Source: Saccharomonospora azurea NA-128
Lineage (GTDB): Bacteria > Actinomycetota > Actinomycetes > Mycobacteriales > Pseudonocardiaceae
DNA: 64,000 nucleotides
Direction: 5' to 3'
Assembly: GCF_000231055.2 (NCBI RefSeq)
Contig: NZ_CM001466.1
Span: forward strand, 103,003 to 167,002
The position numbers were made by a program, and so were the translations under genes. The notes under the pieces are model-generated. The model saw only the letters and a program-made list of their open reading frames with translations, was not told the origin of the DNA and did no database searches. This document shows positions 61,334 through 64,000 of this stretch, piece after piece (position 1 is the first letter of the stretch; each line of letters opens with the position of its first letter).

Positions 61334-61340
61334 CAATCAA
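61334..61340. promoter_or_regulatory. CAATCAA box in the pfkB-deoR divergent promoter
   Basis: CAATCAA, identical to the boxes before the GH109 gene, lies 9 bp upstream of a TATAAC -10 for the pfkB-type gene and 100 bases before the DeoR start. A shared short A/T-rich box in GC-rich DNA is notable; DeoR binding is inferred. Confidence 0.45.
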
Positions 61341-61442
61341 TTTCTGTCACAATCGCAGTACGATGAGGACGATAGCACCGCGCGGCCTCGTCCCGAGGTG
61401 GCGAAGAACGACGGTCGCCACGACGCGACGCAAGGAAAGAGA

Positions 61443-62234
61443 ATGCCGATGAACCGCCACGAGAGGCTAGCGGGCCTGCTCGAACTCGTCATCGAGCGGG
61501 AGAGCGTCCACGTCGACGAGCTCGTGCGGGAGCTCGGGGTGTCGGCGGCCACGGTGAGAAGAGACCTCGACGAACTCGCCGAGCAGCAGCTCATCACGCG
61601 CACGCGGGGCGGCGCCACGTCGGCGCCCGGTTCCGCGGATCTTCCCCTGCGCTACAAGGCGGGCCGCCGCGCCGAGGAGAAGACGCGGATCGCGCAGGAG
61701 GCGGCGTCGCTGGTCGAGCCGACCCAGGTGGTGGGTCTCAACGGCGGAACCACGACCACCGAGGTGGCTCGCGAGCTCGCGGTGCGACCCGAGCTGCGCG
61801 GTCCCGCTCCGGGCGACGAGGTCGTCGTCGTGACGAACGCCGTGAACATCGCCAACGAGCTGGCCGTGCGCCCGCACCTGCGGGTGGTGGTCACGGGAGG
61901 CGTGGCCCGGGCGTTGAGTTACGAGCTCACCGGGCCGCTCGCGACGCCGATCCTCGAACAGATCTCGCTGGACGTGCTGTTCCTCGGTGTCGACGCGATC
62001 GACGCGACGCGGGGGGCGGCCGCGCATCACGAGGGGGAGGCGGCGGTGAACGGGGCGTTCGTCGCGCGGGCGAACCGCGTGGTGGTGGTCGCCGACTCGG
62101 CCAAGCTCGGCCGGACGGCGTTCGCCACGATCTGCGGCATCGAGGCAGTGGACACGCTGGTGACGGACACCGGGGCGGATCGGGCGCTGGTGAAGGAGCT
62201 GCGCCGCAGCGGCGTGGAGGTCGTGCGGGTGTGA
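61443..62234 (+). CDS. DeoR/GlpR family regulator of amino-sugar genes
   Basis: A 263-residue regulator. N-terminal DeoR HTH: MNRHERLAGLLELVIERE, VHVDELVRELGVSAATVRRDLDEL, TRTRGGA. C-terminal phosphosugar-sensing domain: LNGGTTTTEVAREL, VVTNAVNIANEL, VFLGVDAID, VADSAKLGRTAFA. DeoR proteins usually repress until a sugar phosphate binds. It is divergent from the pfkB/GH109 genes and probably controls both promoters. ATG 61443 or 61449 could start, with AAGGAAAG upstream. Confidence 0.93.
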   Translation: MPMNRHERLAGLLELVIERESVHVDELVRELGVSAATVRRDLDELAEQQLITRTRGGATSAPGSADLPLRYKAGRRAEEKTRIAQEAASLVEPTQVVGLNGGTTTTEVARELAVRPELRGPAPGDEVVVVTNAVNIANELAVRPHLRVVVTGGVARALSYELTGPLATPILEQISLDVLFLGVDAIDATRGAAAHHEGEAAVNGAFVARANRVVVVADSAKLGRTAFATICGIEAVDTLVTDTGADRALVKELRRSGVEVVRV

Positions 62235-62264
62235 CGCCGCGCGCGGCGGGGGTGGCGCAACAGG

Positions 62265-62278
62265 TGAGCGAGCGCTTA
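62265..62278. promoter_or_regulatory. AGCGAGCGCTTA operator-like site, copy 1
   Basis: TGAGCGAGCGCTTA differs by one base from the copy at 62982-62995 on the other side of the TetR gene. The half-sites AGCG/CGCT around AG are typical of TetR operators. There is no plus-strand gene directly downstream, so it may be a relic or contribute to looping. Confidence 0.5.
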
Positions 62279-62344
62279 GTATGTCGGTCGTCCGAGGGGA
62301 TGCACCCTGTCGTGAACGGGTCGGGAGGTGGGCGTGCGACGCGG

Positions 62345-62971
62345 TCAGCTCGACGATCGAGTGGGGTCGGCGCCCAGCATGCGCAGCGCGAGCTCGCCGT
62401 ACCTCGCGCCCAGCTCGTCCGGTGAGGTGCGGGAGCGTTCCGTGTACCACCGGGCGACGTCCACGCCCAGGGACAACACCGCGCGCGCGGCGATCCGCGC
62501 GTCCGACACGGTGAAGTCGCCCGAGTGCTGGCCCGCGAGCACGAGGTCCTGCACGATGCGCTCGATGTCCCGGCGCAGCTCGGCGACGACGCGGTACTCC
62601 TCGTCGGGAAGCGCACCGATCTCGTACTGCACCACCCGGGCGATCGTGTGGCGCCGCGCGTGCCAGGCGACGAACCGTTTCACGATCTCGCGCATCGCGT
62701 CCACCGGGGCGTCGGCCGATTCGGCGGCGGTGCGCACGAGGTCGAGCGCCTGCTGGTGCCCGCTGCGGCTGATCGCGAACAGCAGCGCCGCCTTCGACGG
62801 GAAGTGCACGTACAGCGCCGCCGGGCTCATGCCCGCTTTGGTCGCGATGTCGCGGGTGGTGGTGGCGTGGTAGCCCCGCTGGGCGAAGGACTCGACCCCG
62901 GCCAGCATGAGGCGGCGGGCCGCGTCCGGTTGGACATCCGGCCACAGCTCGGCCGACAGGGATTTCGTCAT
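62345..62971 (-). CDS. TetR family regulator
   Basis: A 208-residue TetR repressor. The HTH is ATTTRDIATKAGMSPAALYVHFPSKAALL. The C-terminal domain is helical and unassigned. It is divergent from the SDR gene at 63016, with the palindromic TAAGCG-AG-CGCTTA between them, so it probably represses itself and the SDR pair. A second copy of the site lies past its 3' end. Confidence 0.92.
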   Translation of the reverse strand: MTKSLSAELWPDVQPDAARRLMLAGVESFAQRGYHATTTRDIATKAGMSPAALYVHFPSKAALLFAISRSGHQQALDLVRTAAESADAPVDAMREIVKRFVAWHARRHTIARVVQYEIGALPDEEYRVVAELRRDIERIVQDLVLAGQHSGDFTVSDARIAARAVLSLGVDVARWYTERSRTSPDELGARYGELALRMLGADPTRSSS

Positions 62972-62981
62972 GCCCGAATTG

Positions 62982-62995
62982 TAAGCGAGCGCTTA
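62982..62995. promoter_or_regulatory. TAAGCG-AG-CGCTTA operator-like site, copy 2
   Basis: Perfect 6-bp inverted repeat with a 2-base centre, 11 bases before the TetR start and 21 before the SDR start. The location between divergent genes suits a TetR operator. Confidence 0.65.
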
Positions 62996-63015
62996 GCGTG
63001 GATTGGAGATCGGCC

Positions 63016-63768
63016 GTGGACGCGTTGACAGACCGGGTCGCCATTGTGACAGGCGCGAGCCGGGGGATCGGCTTCGGGGTGGCGCAGACGCTGGTCGACG
63101 CCGGGGCGAAGGTCGTCATCACGGCCCGCAAGCCGGACCCTCTGGCCGAGGCCGTCGCACAACTCGGCGGTGAGTCGGTCGCGCTGGGCGTGCCCGGCAA
63201 GGCGGACGACGCCGACCACCAGGACGAGGCGGTGGCGCGCACACTGGAGACCTTCGGGCGCATCGACTTCCTGGTGAACAACACCGGCATCAATCCCGTC
63301 TACGGTCCGATCCTGGACGTGGACACCGACGCCGCGGCGAAGATCTTCGGTGTCAACGTGCTGTCGCCGCTGGCGTGGACCCGCAAGGTCCGCGACGCGT
63401 GGATGGGCGAGCACGGCGGCGCGATCGTCAACGTGTCCTCGATCGCGGGTCTGCGCACGTCGCCCGGCATCGGCATGTACGGCGTGAGCAAGGCGGCACT
63501 GATCCGGCTCACCACGGAACTCGCGCACGAGCTCGCCCCCTCCATCCGCGTCAACGCGGTGGCTCCCGCCGTCGTGAAGACGACGTTCGCCACCGCGCTC
63601 TACGCCGATCGCGAGGAGGAGGTGGCCTCCGCCTACCCGATGCAGCGCCTCGGCGTACCGTCCGATGTGGCCGGTGCGGTGACGTTCCTGCTGTCGGAGC
63701 AGGCCGGGTGGATCACTGGGCAGACGCTCGTCGTCGACGGCGGTGTGACCCTCGGGGGTGGACTGTGA
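63016..63768 (+). CDS. SDR family oxidoreductase (FabG-like)
   Basis: NAD(P)-dependent short-chain dehydrogenase, 250 residues. Cofactor motif TGASRGIGFGVAQ, NNTG, catalytic Ser in NVSSIAG and YGVSKAA with Tyr-Lys, C-terminal WITGQTLVVDGG. Substrate unknown. GTG 63016 is fixed by GGAG at 63005-63008. Followed by a second SDR with GTGA overlap. Confidence 0.93.
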   Translation: MDALTDRVAIVTGASRGIGFGVAQTLVDAGAKVVITARKPDPLAEAVAQLGGESVALGVPGKADDADHQDEAVARTLETFGRIDFLVNNTGINPVYGPILDVDTDAAAKIFGVNVLSPLAWTRKVRDAWMGEHGGAIVNVSSIAGLRTSPGIGMYGVSKAALIRLTTELAHELAPSIRVNAVAPAVVKTTFATALYADREEEVASAYPMQRLGVPSDVAGAVTFLLSEQAGWITGQTLVVDGGVTLGGGL

Positions 63769-64000
63769 CGCTCGAACTCGCCGGTGCCGGTGTGGTCGTC
63801 ACCGGTGGGGGACGGGGGATCGGCGCCGCGCTGGCCACCCGGCTGGCCGCCGAGGGCGCGCGCGTCGTGGTCGCCGATCTCGACGGCGACGCGGCGTCGG
63901 CCGTGGCCACCCGGATCGGCGGCACGGCGGTGGCCGGTGACGCGGCGTCGGAGGACGGCGTGCGCGCGCTCGTCGCGGCGGCGCGCACGACGCTGGGAGA
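63765..64000 (+). CDS. SDR family oxidoreductase (partial, right edge)
   Basis: The first 78 codons of another short-chain dehydrogenase: ELAGAGVVVTGGGRGIGAALATRL (GxxxGIG cofactor motif) and VVVADLDGDAASAV. GTG 63765 overlaps the previous stop. The rest is beyond the window. Together with the preceding SDR it forms a tandem pair probably under the TetR regulator. Confidence 0.9.
   Translation, partial: MTLELAGAGVVVTGGGRGIGAALATRLAAEGARVVVADLDGDAASAVATRIGGTAVAGDAASEDGVRALVAAARTTLG

Noticed and set aside
60186-62234. A 682-codon frame fusing the 21-bp repeats and antisense pfkB sequence to the DeoR regulator
   Set aside because: DeoR similarity starts at 61449; the upstream part is antisense to the PfkB-type gene.
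62235-62248. CGCCGCGCGCGGCG palindrome as a terminator after the DeoR gene
   Set aside because: Self-complementary without a loop and pure GC, as often arises by chance here; no U run follows.
1-64000. tRNA, rRNA, insertion sequences, integrases or prophage genes
   Set aside because: None found: no transposase or integrase motifs, no terminal inverted repeats, and no cloverleaf or rRNA-like sequence noticed. Short tRNAs could be missed by eye.

Overview
The window is high-GC actinobacterial chromosome. Supporting signs are the strong GC bias, many GTG and TTG starts, 4-base stop/start overlaps, SARP/AfsR regulators, a DesK/NarL-type kinase, an LCP wall ligase, an acVLRF1-type release-factor homologue and a small GATC-binding-type HTH protein. 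The gene content fits the Pseudonocardiaceae (Saccharomonospora/Amycolatopsis-like). That placement is inference; no rRNA or tRNA gene is visible to confirm it.

Region by region. (1) 1-5192: a minus-strand operon for L-carnitine breakdown, in the order regulator, 3-dehydrocarnitine cleavage enzyme, carnitine dehydrogenase, betainyl-CoA thioesterase, followed by a peptide-type ABC importer (lipoprotein plus permease, cut by the window edge). The first gene is an unusual XRE-TetR fusion whose likely promoter carries a perfect 15-bp palindrome. (2) 5.3-18.3 kb: mostly housekeeping and envelope genes: two-component system, dGTPase, GNAT, acVLRF1, ABC-F, Gbn-like protein, GT87-like membrane protein, ABC exporter plus hydrolase, LCP protein. 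(3) 17.9-23.9 kb, minus strand: degenerate GGDEF-EAL protein, peroxiredoxin and AfsR-like regulator, then a clear cobalamin riboswitch in front of a hotdog acyl-CoA thioesterase. (4) 24.2-27.9 kb: ribonucleotide reductase nrdAB with class Ic (Phe for radical Tyr) features and candidate tandem NrdR boxes. (5) 27.9-38.99 kb: a Baeyer-Villiger-type monooxygenase divergent from an AraC regulator and a duplicated ABM-domain protein; lysS; a Ktr/Trk potassium system; a LuxR-SARP fusion divergent from a membrane XRE-NACHT protein.

(6) 39.0-50.6 kb: an Atu-like acyl-CoA carboxylation/beta-oxidation locus. A plus-strand operon carries a TIGR03084 protein, AtuA-like protein, acyl-CoA dehydrogenase, carboxyltransferase, biotin carboxylase, second acyl-CoA dehydrogenase, SDR and TetR regulator. 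An enoyl-CoA hydratase and an acetoacetate-decarboxylase-like protein diverge from it. (7) 50.6-52.6 kb: a SulP transporter and about 530 bp without a supported gene. (8) 52.6-62.2 kb: an amino-sugar (probably N-acetylgalactosamine) system. It has a Tat-exported GH109 glycosidase, ABC sugar importer without its own ATPase, ROK kinase, SIS-domain deaminase/isomerase, PfkB-type kinase and class II aldolase, with a divergent DeoR regulator and shared CAATCAA boxes. (9) 62.2-64.0 kb: a TetR gene flanked by two near-identical AGCGAGCGCTTA operator-like sites and two SDR genes, the last cut by the window edge.

The best candidates for something undescribed are the B12 riboswitch-thioesterase pairing, the XRE-TetR-controlled carnitine operon with a peptide-type importer, the complete secreted-GH109 amino-sugar operon, and the XRE-NACHT membrane protein.
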